Assembly (NCBI GenBank): GCA_031763025.1
Contig: JASSKH010000030.1
Location: forward strand, 372,001-436,000
Source: Macrocystis pyrifera
Lineage: Eukaryota; Sar; Phaeophyceae; Laminariales; Laminariaceae
Length of the DNA: 64,000 nucleotides
Direction of reading: 5' to 3'
Shown: positions 11,332 through 20,786 of the stretch, in pieces
Position numbering within the stretch: the first letter of the stretch is position 1
How the letters are laid out: each line of letters starts with the position of its first letter
Position numbers and translations under genes: made by a program
The notes under the pieces: generated by a model
Databases searched by the model: none
What the model was told of the DNA's origin: nothing
Seen by the model: the letters and a program-made list of their open reading frames with translations, nothing else

Positions 11332-14300
11332 CATCACCATCACCACCACCACCATCATCATCATCATCACCACCACCACCACCGCCACCACCATCATCAT
11401 TTTGATGATCATCATCATCACCATCATCATCACCACCACCATCATCATCATCACCATCACCACCATCATCATCATCATCACCATCACCACCATCATCGTC
11501 ATCATCACCATCATCATCATCATCATTCTTATCATCATCATCTCAATTCCGATAGTGGCAATCCTTGGGCTCCGTAGCCTGCGTCCTGTACTCTGTACAC
11601 GAGCCAGGCTACGGCGGAGGGGGGGTGCCTAAGCTTTCTCTCTCATGTCTGTCGCAGAAGGAGCACTACGCCGACACGGAAGAAAAAAATACCGTACGCA
11701 CGGCCTGATGAAAAGTCTCATGGGCCCGGTATAGGTACGCGACCAACTCAATTGAATACGGACATCACTAGAAATATATTGGGTAGCTCCTCAGTTAACC
11801 CCGCGTAGGACTGCAGCCCCGTTTTGGGGACAAACTACTTGAAATTTAACTGGTTTGTTCCCAAGTCTAAAAGGGTTAAGGGGGGCCCCGTCAGTCACTA
11901 AAGGTCCCGTCCCTACCGCACTGTAGAGGGCATGGATCAGTCAGAAAAGTTAGATGAGGGTCAGGCACCAAAGGTTGGGGCGAGATATGTACCCTCCCCC
12001 TACCACACTGCAGAGGGTATGGCTTATATGTTACTCTTCCTGTCGACCACTTCCTGTCTGGGGGAACGTGCGCCAAGCTGACTTTGTATATATTTCCACA
12101 CCGTGCGCACGTACGGAAACTCCTTGCGCACTAGGTTTGCACCCTGTGAGTTGATTGAAACGAAAACGCCTACCGCGGGGGTCCATAGTTGACGGGACCA
12201 AATTTTGTTAGTAGAAAAAGGTAAGTATATAGGTTTTTATGTATACCATAGGTCCTATTAACTATGGACCCCCGTAATAGTACAAAAAAAGAAAAAAAGA
12301 AAGGACTACTTTGGTTTGAGGTTTCTCTGTACCTCGGGACCCTCATTGTGCACTGAAACCCTCTCATGGTGTGCTGTAACCTCCCCCTTGTGCGCTGCAT
12401 TCCCCCTTGCGTTTTGTAACCCCCCCTTGTGTTCTGCAGCCCCACGTGTCTGTATCCCTCCTTTCCGTGTCTCACCTGTTCCGAGAGAAGAACGCCAACA
12501 TGGTGGACAGCAAAACCTCCTGTTGGAGTATTTCCCCCCATGTGTGCTAACCCCGTGTGCGCTGTGAACCCTCCTCGTGTGCTGCCGTAGCCCCCCTTGT
12601 GTGTTACGTGGTGTAACATTCTTCTCCCCATTGCGCTCTGTAACACCCCGTGTGCGCTGTAACGCCCTGTTGTGCTGTAAACCCCTTTGTGTGCTGTAAA
12701 CTCCTCCTCATGTGCTGTAACCCCCGCTCGTGTACCGTACCCCCTCCGATGTGTGCGTGCGACAGCTCCTTCCGGTGTTCAACCTATTCCGAGGGAAGAA
12801 CGCGAATATGGGAGACAGCATAGACTACAACCAGCGCGCGCGCATCAACATCGGGGAGCTTGTCATGGAAACGCTCGAGGTTTGACGATTGGTCAGCGTC
12901 CGCCACCCCCACCCCCTTTCCCCCCCCCCCAGATGTATGCCCGTGGGTTTCCCAAAGCCAAGGCAGTGCTTTTCGGCCTATACTTGGTTGATGGAAAAAT
13001 AAAATTCGGTGGTACCATACGCACGTACACACCGAAGGGTGCGAGCTCACGTTAACCATTGCCACGCTGAAGTTACTCTGCAGGTTTAAGCTCGAAGGCT
13101 GTGTGGTGTAGATATATCCCTTAGTGCAGGTTCGACAAAATGGTTGATATTTAGTTGATTCTCCACTCCTGACCCTAACCCTAACCCTAACCCCGACCCC
13201 GCCTGGCCGCATATCTCGGGATAAAGACGTAACGAGGAGTTTCTGCCGTAGTGTGAACTATCCGTCATCAACTATTGTGTCGAGGCTGGCCCAAAGTCAT
13301 AGGCATTTCTCTCTAGCTCCGCATTGGAGACTTCGAGGAGATAGGCCATTTTCCCGCCCCATGTCCTGCCAATGACAACTTTTAGAGTTGCCCCATGAAA
13401 GGAAGCCAGGTCATGGTCGTCGCGAGTTCGTAGTCCTTGGTTTGTTCTCCACCTGCGGTTTCCTCTCTTTTCTGGGGATGTGTAAGAAAACTTGATAGTA
13501 GTACGCGCAGTGGTTGGGGTTGTGCTTATCGAAGCACGTTTTTTGTTGATTTTTTTCCTTTTTTAATTGTCTTGATTTCGAAATAAATGCCATAAAAATG
13601 GAACATTTGGAAATTTAAGCTATCCGTTTTTTTTGGCACCCGGTTAAAAACCCAGATTTTCTTCGTTTTTCATTTGTTTTGGAACCTCAAGAAAACTATA
13701 GTGTGGAATTCAGTTTTCTCCACCAAAATTAGCTTCGATAAGCACGGCCTCTACTGTAGACAAGCGGATATCCGCTAGGTAATGCCCCCCGTCACGAGTC
13801 TCTTGAACTCGCTTCGCTTCATGCGACGACCGCGGCAGCAGACGGCACACCATATAATCGTGAGCTCGCTTCCATGTGTTTTGCCATCTCAAAGGGACAC
13901 ACGCACACACATAGAGCCTGCCTGCCCCTTTTTGTTTGCGACCGCAGGTACAGACACAGGTAGCCTGACTGCCTTCAATGGTTTTATGGATCTAACGGTC
14001 GCTTGCGATCTTATGGATCTAACGGTCGCTTGCATCTAGGTCCTATAGTTGTAGCTGCATATGATCTTCAGAGATGGTCGACTGGGAATTAGAGTGTGAT
14101 GGATTAGGTTCCCAGAAGAGTAGCTTACGTGGTAGGGTCGCAGCAGGTTTGCAGGGATGCCGCTCCCTGCCACTTGTTCTTCCTCTAGTTCCTATTTCGA
14201 GACAAAAATGATACACCAGATATGCATTCTACACAATCGGGACTTTCCCCGCGAGGTCACCTGATCCGATGCACCCACCCTCATGAATGAGCCTATCAAC

Positions 14301-15142
14301 TGTACGTCGGCACCAGTATTTCGATTCTACGAGTATGTTGGATAACTCTATTGCACGGGGTGCTTGGCGCATTACTTTCCTTACGAGGATGGGTGGTAGG
14401 CCGCGCACGGAACGGCCATAAGGCAGGCAGGCAGGAGCAGAAGATCAGGTAAAAAGCTTTCTATCGATCCACGTATACAGAATGAGTCCTCCTACAAAGA
14501 TAAAAAATCACGTGCGATGATGCCCGCCTGCCTTTTCTACTCACCAGGTAATGGAGCAATTTGGAGGGCCGGATGCCTTCATCAACATAAAGTACATGAT
14601 ACCCACGTGAGTCACTGAACAAGACCACCTCCTCGCCTTGCGTAAAGACAGGCAGGCGTAGAGCAAAATTGCGCTTATTACTACTTACTTGTATACGTTC
14701 GAAAACAACGAACCCACGTATAACTCCTCCGAGCTCTTGGGGATCTTCGAAGGCGGCGATGGTGGTCGAGCTACGTATTGCCGGTATCTCGGTACGGTAC
14801 TCAGATGCCCCCTGTACACTCGACCGGCCATGAGGTAGAATAATTCCACCTCGGGGAGGCGCCACGCAGCCGAATAACGTTTTTTTTTTCTACCTGGCGC
14901 TTGAAATGTAACCCTTTTGGAGTGAAGCGAAGAAAAATCCATCACCACGAGATGTATACACACCAAATGACGTGGTCGGATCACCACGACAAAATTTCTG
15001 CCTGCAGACAACGGTCCCTTAACCCAGCGAAAAATTGCGGCGTGTGACGACTTTCGCTTCACGCCCGCCCTTTTCGCCTCCTCCGCATGCGATGCGTCGC
15101 GCCTATTCCGCCCCTGATAGGTACGAAAGCTGCGGCGTTTGA
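5850..15142 (+). CDS. PACRG: PACRG, Parkin co-regulated gene protein (multi-exon; first exon not certain)
   Basis: Seven exons can be placed by homology and splice signals: 5850-6039, 7593-7768, 8281-8370, 10826-10957, 12766-12879, 14548-14606 and 15121-15142 (stop TGA). They give 260 residues, close to the family length, lacking only an uncertain upstream start exon. The reading frame is kept across all six junctions. Family landmarks appear in order: PPKAG then [91 protein letters not shown] is an alpha-helical-repeat protein of the axoneme; with FAP20 it builds the inner junction between A and B tubules of the ciliary doublet, so the organism should have flagellated cells. Introns are 0.5-2.5 kb; one uses a GC donor. 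Identification is from recalled family sequence, not a search. Confidence 0.93.
7593..7768 (+). CDS. PACRG: PACRG exon, RGDLP to FFDGL block
   Basis: The acceptor is CATAG|GT; the first two bases complete the split glycine codon. The exon encodes [20 protein letters not shown], then a [11 protein letters not shown] segment and [10 protein letters not shown], the best-conserved start of the PACRG domain. The downstream boundary is GAGAGAG|GCAAGC, a GC-type donor; the next exon continues in frame with VEDPYRF. Confidence 0.93.
8127..8240 (+). repeat. Dispersed ~90-bp repeat, best copy
   Basis: Pattern: GTTTGCCATCCGACAATGTG, a variable CAGCAYGRG, TTCAACGTTG, A/GCTCATAAACRTTCC, then A-rich GAAACC. 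Other copies are near 944, 5377, 5581, 15998, 40005, 56125 (minus strand) and 60945. They sit in introns and between genes and encode nothing. They resemble a short interspersed element or the end of one; I found no terminal inverted repeat. Confidence 0.5.
8281..8370 (+). CDS. PACRG: PACRG exon, VLPVIPQ block
   Basis: Thirty codons in phase 0 between acceptor TACTGTAG and donor CCGCAG|GTATGC. The product [19 protein letters not shown] followed by VLPVIPQ corresponds to the family block PYEFFARQGIHDML and ILPVIPQ. Confidence 0.94.
8641..8732. mobile_element. Short palindromic element, GACTGCAGTC family
   Basis: Left arm TTTTAGGACT, GACTGCAGTCC, TTGGGGACA; right arm TTTATCCCCAAAACGGGACT. The arms are inverted copies, so the unit forms a hairpin. 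Related units are at 9287-9702 (split), 11806-11876 and, as a half, at 3312. It lies in a PACRG intron. Confidence 0.5.
9104..9213. mobile_element. MITE, TACGGGGG family, diverged copy
   Basis: About 105 bp with inverted ends close to TACGGGGGTCCATAGTTAAC. The centre reads as ACCTATATATTTACC with AACAAAATTTGG on one side. This copy carries several substitutions in the arms. It lies in the PACRG intron upstream of 10826. Confidence 0.65.
9287..9702. mobile_element. GACTGCAGTC element split by a MITE cluster
   Basis: The left part (9287-9337) carries GACTGCAGTCCC and TTGGGGACAAACCAGTC. The right part (9665-9702) carries CGTCCTCAAAACGGGACTGC and AGTCCTAAAA. Put together they match the intact element at 8641, so the MITE cluster 9338-9664 was inserted into it later. 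Confidence 0.5.
9338..9664. mobile_element. Amplified TACGGGGG MITE forming a long hairpin
   Basis: The unit has canonical outer ends. Its inner arm is present twice in one orientation (9360-9500) and twice in the opposite orientation (9500-9640). The result is a roughly 325-bp inverted repeat, three times the size of the normal family member. Confidence 0.7.
10600..11060 (+). repeat. C-rich and G-rich low-complexity runs around a PACRG exon
   Basis: A C-rich CCCCA/CCCCC tract (10620-10735) ends in the intron before the exon at 10826. Two G runs (about 11010-11023 and 11045-11055) follow the exon's donor. Confidence 0.6.
10826..10957 (+). CDS. PACRG: PACRG exon, ALNTR to VPYYRQ block
   Basis: Forty-four codons in phase 0. 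The start is set by homology at GAAAAG|TTGGTG, an acceptor with a poor pyrimidine tract; the donor is CGGCAG|GTACGA. It encodes [25 protein letters not shown] and [10 protein letters not shown]. Family members read LIIPIKNALNTR and EALVPYYRQ here. Confidence 0.94.
11278..11545 (+). repeat. ATC/ACC trinucleotide array in a PACRG intron
   Basis: About 260 bp of almost uninterrupted ATC with ACC blocks. It gives His-, Ile- or Met-rich open frames in several phases, none of which I accept as coding. Confidence 0.9.
11806..11876. mobile_element. Short palindromic element, GACTGCAGTC family, shortened copy
   Basis: The left arm has GGACTGCAGCCCCGTTTTGG; the right arm TTTGTTCCCAAGTCTAAAA is shorter than in the copy at 8641. 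It lies in the intron before the exon at 12766. Confidence 0.45.
12171..12279. mobile_element. MITE, TACGGGGG family
   Basis: Near-canonical copy: GGGGGTCCATAGTTGACGGG at the left and ACTATGGACCCCCGTAATA at the right, with TATATAGG in the centre. It lies in the PACRG intron upstream of 12766. Confidence 0.7.
12340..12765 (+). repeat. TGTGCTGTAACCCC minisatellite before a PACRG exon
   Basis: About fifteen imperfect copies of a 20-25 bp unit close to CCCTTGTGTGCTGTAACCC. The array runs up to the acceptor of the exon at 12766 and surrounds the decayed exon copy at 12458-12512. Confidence 0.75.
12458..12512 (+). pseudogene. Decayed partial copy of a PACRG exon
   Basis: The 56 bases from CTCCTTTCC to GGACAGCA align without gaps to the first 56 bases of the PACRG exon at 12766, with about 12 differences. 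The matching frame still reads [14 protein letters not shown], compared with [14 protein letters not shown] in the real exon, and then loses similarity. Both copies are embedded in the same minisatellite, which suggests a local tandem duplication. Splicing to it would not give a normal protein. Confidence 0.7.
12766..12879 (+). CDS. PACRG: PACRG exon, GDSIDY block
   Basis: Thirty-eight codons in phase 0 between acceptor GTGCGACAG and donor CTCGAG|GTTTGA. It encodes [20 protein letters not shown], then [17 protein letters not shown] decayed partial copy of the exon's first 56 bases lies 0.3 kb upstream at 12458-12512. Confidence 0.94.
13172..13194 (+). repeat. Short telomere-like CCCTAA run
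   Basis: About three and a half CCCTAA units next to CCCCGACCCC sequence, inside a PACRG intron. TTAGGG words also occur near 41505, 56538 and 61527. Confidence 0.6.
14548..14606 (+). CDS. PACRG: PACRG exon, [11 protein letters not shown] block
   Basis: The acceptor is CTACTCACCAG; the donor is CCCAC|GTGAGT. It encodes [19 protein letters not shown] plus two bases of a threonine codon. The in-frame TGA just after the donor is intronic, since the next exon supplies the conserved YESC end. Confidence 0.92.
15121..15142 (+). CDS. PACRG: PACRG terminal exon with stop
   Basis: The acceptor is CCCCTGATAG. One base completes the split threonine codon, then TAC GAA AGC TGC GGC GTT TGA gives YESCGV and stop. 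YESC is the usual C-terminus of the family, which confirms such a tiny exon. Confidence 0.88.
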
Positions 15143-16363
15143 AACGCGTGGGTGTATGATGTTTTGACGCCAGTGAACGACCAGGCCGACATTTTGTTCG
15201 TCGAGACAACGATGGTTTTTGAGTGCGCTTCGGCTATCACGCATGCGCGGATCTATTAGAGAGGAACTTTGGCGGTCTCGGAGGGCAGATACGGCTGAGT
15301 CTGTGGGAGGCATCCCGATCAGGGCGATCCTCGTATCTTTGGCTGTGCCACATCTGGCGGGACTCTTGTGCCCAATCTATCTACTGTCTACTACGGAAAT
15401 TTTGTTGTCTGGGCGTCCCCTCAGACGTGGGCATGAAGAAACTTGGTGATGGTGATTTCTGGCGATTATTGCCGAGAGCGGGAACCACACCGCTACGCGC
15501 ATAGTCTTCGTCCCATGGACTGCTTTGTTCGACTGGTCCGTGTGGATAGAAACTTTGACGGTAATTTCATTTTGCTTAGGGTTGTCCTTTTTCCTCCAAG
15601 GGTCCGGGTCCGTCGCCGGTTTGTGCCTTCAAGAGACTCTTCACACAAGCAAGCGTGCGGTGGGTGTTGTTGGGCCTATTCCGAGGGGGTCAACACACCA
15701 AAATCATGACTCGATCATGGCTCGATTATGCTCAATGTCAGCTCGACGAGATAAATAGTTTTTTTTGGGTGTGGTCATCCTTCGTCTCGCGATGTAGTCG
15801 GTGCGAAACGGTTATCATGACGTACGCCACGGACAGCCTTACTGTGTTGGCCTGCCTGCCTACTCGTACGTAGTACCTGGCACGCGCTTCGTATCAATAG
15901 TACTGTAGAAGAAACGCGATCGACCGCACTCCAGAGCGAAGACCAAGCTACGACAAATTGCAGAAGGTCAGACACCTACATTTTCACTTTGTTTATGATT
16001 GTAACGTTTGTCATCTAACAACGCGCCTGCAGCATACACTTCATCAACGCCGTTTACTCACAAACAGCTACACAGAAATCAAAAAGTAAAACCAGCGGAG
16101 GAAGCTCACGGATATTGTTTCTGAACGAGAAGCATTAACGAGGGAGGAGGCGGAGTCGACGCGCAGGTATACGTGCATTTGTATTTCAACATCCTTATTC
16201 TTCTGAATCCCAGTAGCAGCGTGTCATCCGCGCCGCTGTTCCAAAGGGGCCATCGAGAGCTATGTGCTGGCATGTATTTCTGTGTCATGGTGTTTGATGT
16301 ACCAGGTGGTGGCAGGCCGCAGGGCACCATGACGTACGTGCAGAGTGCTCTTTGTTGTCATGT
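15143..16363. other. Downstream flank of PACRG; no certain gene
   Basis: The start should hold the PACRG 3' untranslated region. A copy of the dispersed repeat is at about 15998-16090. A weak exon candidate at 16157-16308 (acceptor GACGCGCAG, product with YFNILILLNP) has no supporting neighbour and is not called. Confidence 0.4.
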
Positions 16364-16640
16364 TTTGTGGCTTGGTAGGTTGTCCTCGCATCTACTAAAT
16401 ATTGTTCTGTGGGCTCAGTTCTCATCGAGTGCACATGCTCGTAGAGACAATTTTCTTGCATAAAATCGACCAGAGGAAAGCGCGAGAGCGTGAGTTAGCC
16501 ACATTCGATGAAAACCGACGAGCAGTGGGAACGCTGAACCTTATCTGCCCGATCAAAATGAAGGCACGTACCGGGGGGAAGAAGGGACGCCACAAGTGAC
16601 CACGACTTGTCCAGAAGCTGGACAGCAGAAGTGATGATAT
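16364..16640 (+). repeat. Dispersed repeat, copy 1 of 2
   Basis: It matches 56553-56870 in the same orientation: GTGGCTTGGTAGGT, GCTCGTAG, GAGAGCGTGAGTTAGC, TACATTCGATGAAAA-like sequence, GACGAGCAGTGGGAA, GGCACGTACCGGG and CTTGTCCAGAAG. No inverted ends or coding frame are evident. Confidence 0.7.
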
Positions 16641-16683
16641 AAAATAAAATAAAAATAAAACATGTGTCACAAGCTTAAGGGTA

Positions 16684-17330
16684 ATGACTATTTACGACAC
16701 CGGTGTCGCACAAGAACTCTTATTTATGACTCCATGCCACGTTTGCGGTATACGTCCCGGATCGACCGGGACTGCCACAGCTGTTTTTGACATGGTGCAG
16801 GGCTATCATTGAAGCGATCATGTACCCGAAACGGTCCAGTACTCGACGAGATACGTCGAACCCGCGTGCACCCGCAGAATAGTCAGACCGGTGTCGTAGA
16901 CAACCCTCATTTACAACACCGGTGTTTTTAATACGTTCTTCACAAAACACGGCACGTTTGCGGCACACACCTCGCATCGCGCAAGCGCTTCCACAGCTGT
17001 GTTGGCACAGTGTGGGGTTATAATTGAAGTTATCGTGTACCCAAAACAGTCCAGTACTCAATGAGATACGTTGTATTGGTTCGCAGCCCCAGAAAAAGCA
17101 AACCGGTGTCGAACATAATCCATACCTGGTATTTACGACACGGCTTCATGTTCGCGGTGCACCCCCCGGATCGGCCAGGTGTGTCGGCATGGCGTAGGGC
17201 TATCTATCATTGAAGCTATATCGTCTCGTTGAAACGATCCAGTACTGGAAAGAGATGTCTAGTATCCGCGTGCACCCGCAGAATATTCAAGCTGGTTCTT
17301 GTACGTTGCACAGACCCATGGATGCACATT
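16684..17330 (+). repeat. Three-unit tandem array, period about 220 bp
   Basis: Three diverged units begin near 16684, 16906 and 17127. Each has TTTACRACACCGGTGT-like sequence, CACGTTTGCGG, a GGGCTATCATTGAAG core, a CCAGTACTC word and GAGATACGT. The array ends directly at the left end of the foldback element at 17337. Confidence 0.75.
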
Positions 17331-17336
17331 AATTTT

Positions 17337-18187
17337 ACTTTTTCGTGGCACAGTGCCCTCGTTTTACCATCATCCGCGGGATGCGCCACGATTGTGCTCG
17401 CGGATACTGCTGTGGCACCCCACGGCAAGCCCCGCGGCAATGTCTGCGGTAAACCCCACGGCAAGATCCATGTCACGACAACACCCACGACAAGACCCAC
17501 AGCAAGGCCCACAGAACGGTCGGCGGCGAGACCCACACGACAAGATCCGCGATAAAACCCGCGGCAAGACCGACGGTAGGACCCCACGACAAGAGTCGCA
17601 GCAAGTCCCGTGGCAGCACCTACGGCAATTCCCGCGGCAAGACCCGCGGTAAGACCCCACCTGGCACTCTGTTCCCCTATGGTACTTTGACCCCGTATTG
17701 GGGCCATCCCATTAGAAACCCTGCTCCCACCACGAGGTGCAGATGCCGGAGGCCCACCTGGCGCCCTGTTCCCAGCTGTACTTGCCGCAGCACACGCCGC
17801 GAGACTTGCCGCGGGTGTTGCCGCGGGCCTTCCTGCGGGTGTTGCCGTGGAACCTTGCCGCGGGACTTGCCGTGGGACCTTGCCGCGGGACTTGTCGCTT
17901 TACTTGCCGCAAGGGTTCCTGGGCATGGCCGCGGGGATTGCCTCGGAGCTTGACGTGGGTACTGCCGTGGGTCTTGTCGTGGCGTGCCATGGTTACCACG
18001 GACCTTACCGTGACGTGCCGCGACGGTTGTCGTGGCGCTTGCCCTATGGACCTTACCGCGGCAGTCATTTTGCGGCATATCGTGGCAAATGTCGTGGACT
18101 GCCATGACATGCCGCGGCACTGCCTGCGGCGCCCCGCGGTATGCCGCCGCATGTCATGGCAGTGCCCGCGGCATGCCACGAAAAAAC
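17337..18187. mobile_element. Foldback element with 12-bp-repeat arms, copy 1
   Basis: Outer ends are inverted: ACTTTTTCGTGGCA at the left, TGCCACGAAAAAA at the right. The left arm is a series of 12-bp units near ACGGCAAGACCC; the right arm has the same units inverted (GGGTCTTGCCGT). A unique centre of about 110 bp (ACTCTGTTCCC ... CATCCCAT ... CCCTGCTCCC) lies between them. Open frames here are tetrapeptide repeats made by the 12-bp unit. Confidence 0.75.
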
Positions 18188-18609
18188 CTAATACATATAA
18201 ATGGCAATAATCGTGTTTTTTTTACAATGACTCGGATCATACATATTGTGCCCACTCATACACTTATTGTGTCCATTTCAACCATCTAAACGCCGATGAG
18301 TGTGTGAACATTTGCGCTTAAGTCGCCGCCTCCCACCCCCCCTTCACTGGATATTAAAAAACAACAGCAGTGATATCGAGGATGTGGTCGAAACTCCTTT
18401 ATGCAAGCAAGCTGTGCGTGATACTTCGATCGCGCGTACTACGGGTTCTTTTATATGCAGGAAATACAATACGTATGTATTTACGAAGACAAACCTGAAG
18501 CTGCAGAGCTGAAGGAGTGGGTGTGTCCATGTTTGGGAACTAAAAATAAATTTCGAGGTTTACCGCGCGCGTCGTTCTCTAGTGTGGGGCGGCCACACTA
18601 CTACTGTAA
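18188..18609. other. No gene seen
   Basis: Short flank between the foldback element and the copia-type element. No exon or repeat is supported. Confidence 0.4.
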
Positions 18610-18614
18610 CAAAA
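18610..18614. other. Target-site duplication of the Ty1/copia-type element (left)
   Basis: CAAAA here is repeated at 36232-36236 on the far side of the element, the 5-bp size usual for Ty1/copia. Confidence 0.85.
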
Positions 18615-19433
18615 TATCAGGTATGGCGATTGGCGTGTATACCAGCTCGTAGCTGGTGTGTACGCCTAGACTCGATTGCCGATGGCCGGTCAATACACAG
18701 TCAAAATAAATGTTCGAGGCAAACGTATAGCCACTGTTAGGTGACTTGTACGAGAAGCTTCAATAGAAGAGAAGAAGATGTGGTGACCCCAAGCCACAGT
18801 GTTGGTTCATTTGCTCAGCTGGAAGCTGATGATGGTGAGCAAAAGTAGAGTGAGCTCAAAGGGGAGCGATGCGCGTGTGCGCTCACTGCTCGAAACAAAG
18901 GACGACCCCTACAAATTCGTTCAACAACAAAAATAGGGAAATACCCTTGCATTCAGTTCAATATAAAACAACACGGAGACCCGCAATTCTACTGCTAAAA
19001 ACAATAAAACTTGGGGTACGTACTCATGACCCTCTTGTAGCCTATATTGTTACTTCAATCACAACTAAAACTATGCTACTGGTCCCGACGGGATACTGAA
19101 GATACCCTGTCCATTATTTACCAGTGCGTACGCACCAGGTACTGCTGTACATGTGTGCTGCTGGCGTGCTGCTGGCTGTAGATTCTGTACGTACGTAATA
19201 CAGTAGATCCACGATGCGCTGCTTGTTATTGAGACCTATTATTATGCAATATGCACGAGTGCACAGCAGTAGATATTATTGTAAGACTGCTGCTGCTGTA
19301 TACTGCTACAGTAATACTACTCACAGACTGGAAAACTGTCCGCGGTACTTAGAAATGCGTAAATGTATACCAGATGACGCAAGTGTTATCGAGTAACGAC
19401 TATTATGGCTACTGACAAGTATCATCCTTAATA
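18615..19433 (-). repeat. Copia-type element: downstream LTR (also the empty site for the Ty3 insertion)
   Basis: 819 bp. In element orientation it begins TATTAAGG and ends CCTGATA, not the usual TG...CA. The boundaries are fixed by comparison with the other LTR, by CAAAA at the outside and by the polypurine tract on the inside. At 19178-19185 it has uninterrupted TAGATTCT, where the other LTR carries the Ty3 element. Confidence 0.9.
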
Positions 19434-19443
19434 CCTCCTCCCG
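19434..19443 (-). other. Copia-type element: polypurine tract
   Basis: Minus-strand CGGGAGGAGG directly abuts the LTR start TATTAAGG, as expected for plus-strand priming. Confidence 0.75.
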
Positions 19444-20786
19444 TTAAGCATACACTTTCTTACTCTGCGTTACATGCTAAAATTTCTCCAAAAGAAACAC
19501 ATGCAACATCAAGTGGTGATGTTGCTATTGGGAACAAACACTATGTACCATGATGTACCTACCGCATGAGATCCAAGGAGTGGATTCAACACGTACAGGA
19601 CAACAAAATAACCGAACATAGAATCGTTCTGTTCTTCTATACTGTTGTAACACCTGCTTGTATGAGATGGGTGTATACCTAAATTATGGTTGCTACAGGA
19701 GTACCTGGTAGCCTTGTGTTATGCAGCAGCGACTAGATGATACTGGTTTCTGCTGTAATAGGTGTCATCCCTAATACGACCCCTCGATGCGTTAACACAA
19801 TGTAACTGAACTGGATTTTGAAATTCAACTCTGGAACAATGTACTCGTTGCTTCTGCGTTACATGCCATACTTCAAAAATGCACGCAACAAGGCCATAAT
19901 TGTTGCGGTGAAAGTATTCAACTTAAACTACTGAGAGCCAACTCATTCTGCTAGAATACCCGGGGGGTTACACAAAACTAGCTGATGTAAAATATCCAGC
20001 TCTGCTACTTTTCTGCACATGTTATGCAAGCTTAGCTACCAGTCCAAGAATCATCAAACCGTGAACTACATTCCAGTCAGTTGAACGACAAAGGAACACT
20101 AAATATGTGAAGTAGTCTAAAACAGTAAATTTGTTAATCATTCCGCAACAAGAATAGGAGTGAACAAACTATTAACGTTCCTGCCGCCCACAAAACAAAC
20201 AAAGGAACATGTTTTGGATTCTGCCAGCTTAACGCTGTAACAAGACATACTGTTATCAGAGACATCCCCCTCGTGTGTGCTAATCTCCTGTTTGAACTCA
20301 TCTAGGTGGAAAGTTCTCCTGTCATACATCCTGAAGCTCTGGAGATGACGTACTCTTTTCAACTACACATTCGAACCTAATGATTCGACTTGGTTACAAT
20401 GCACCCTTACTTGGTACTGACTGCACTTTATCTTTAATATTGCGCAACACCGGTCATTGTACTGCACTGTAGGGAAGATGGACGGGATGCGCTACCAATG
20501 AATGCAAAAGATCCAGTGATCAGTTCGTTGACCCAAGGAAATAAAATTCTTATCCGCCCCGTACAAATTGAACATGCGACAACCTACAGCTTCGGTAAGG
20601 GAGACAATACAGTTCACGCTTCCAGTGGCTTGACCTTGTTGGTGTAGACGTCGGTGGCCGTCCGATGTGCTTGGTCCGTCATTCCTTGCTTAGGACTTGA
20701 GGCTGAACTTATGTTGAAGTTGGAGAGGTAGTCTTTTACTTTCCCTCAAAACTGATTGTCGTCTTAGCTCCGCCTCCACTTGTTAA
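19444..20786 (-). other. Copia-type element: internal non-coding stretch
   Basis: AT-richer DNA with no recognisable domain. A short word near the LTR end (CATCCTTAATAC) recurs slightly changed at 19763 together with CTGCGTTACATGC, a hint of an old internal duplication. Confidence 0.45.

Noticed and set aside
11213-11632. Ile/Thr- and Met-rich frames at the ATC array
   Set aside because: Products of the trinucleotide repeat in a PACRG intron.
16157-16308. Exon candidate VYVHLYFNILILLNP after acceptor GACGCGCAG
   Set aside because: The donor is weak, there is no neighbouring exon, and it adjoins a dispersed repeat.
17229-18210. Many overlapping frames with GLAVGL or GKTH repeats on both strands (also 38237-39557)
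   Set aside because: The 12-bp unit of the foldback arms leaves all frames open; there are no flanking gene signals.
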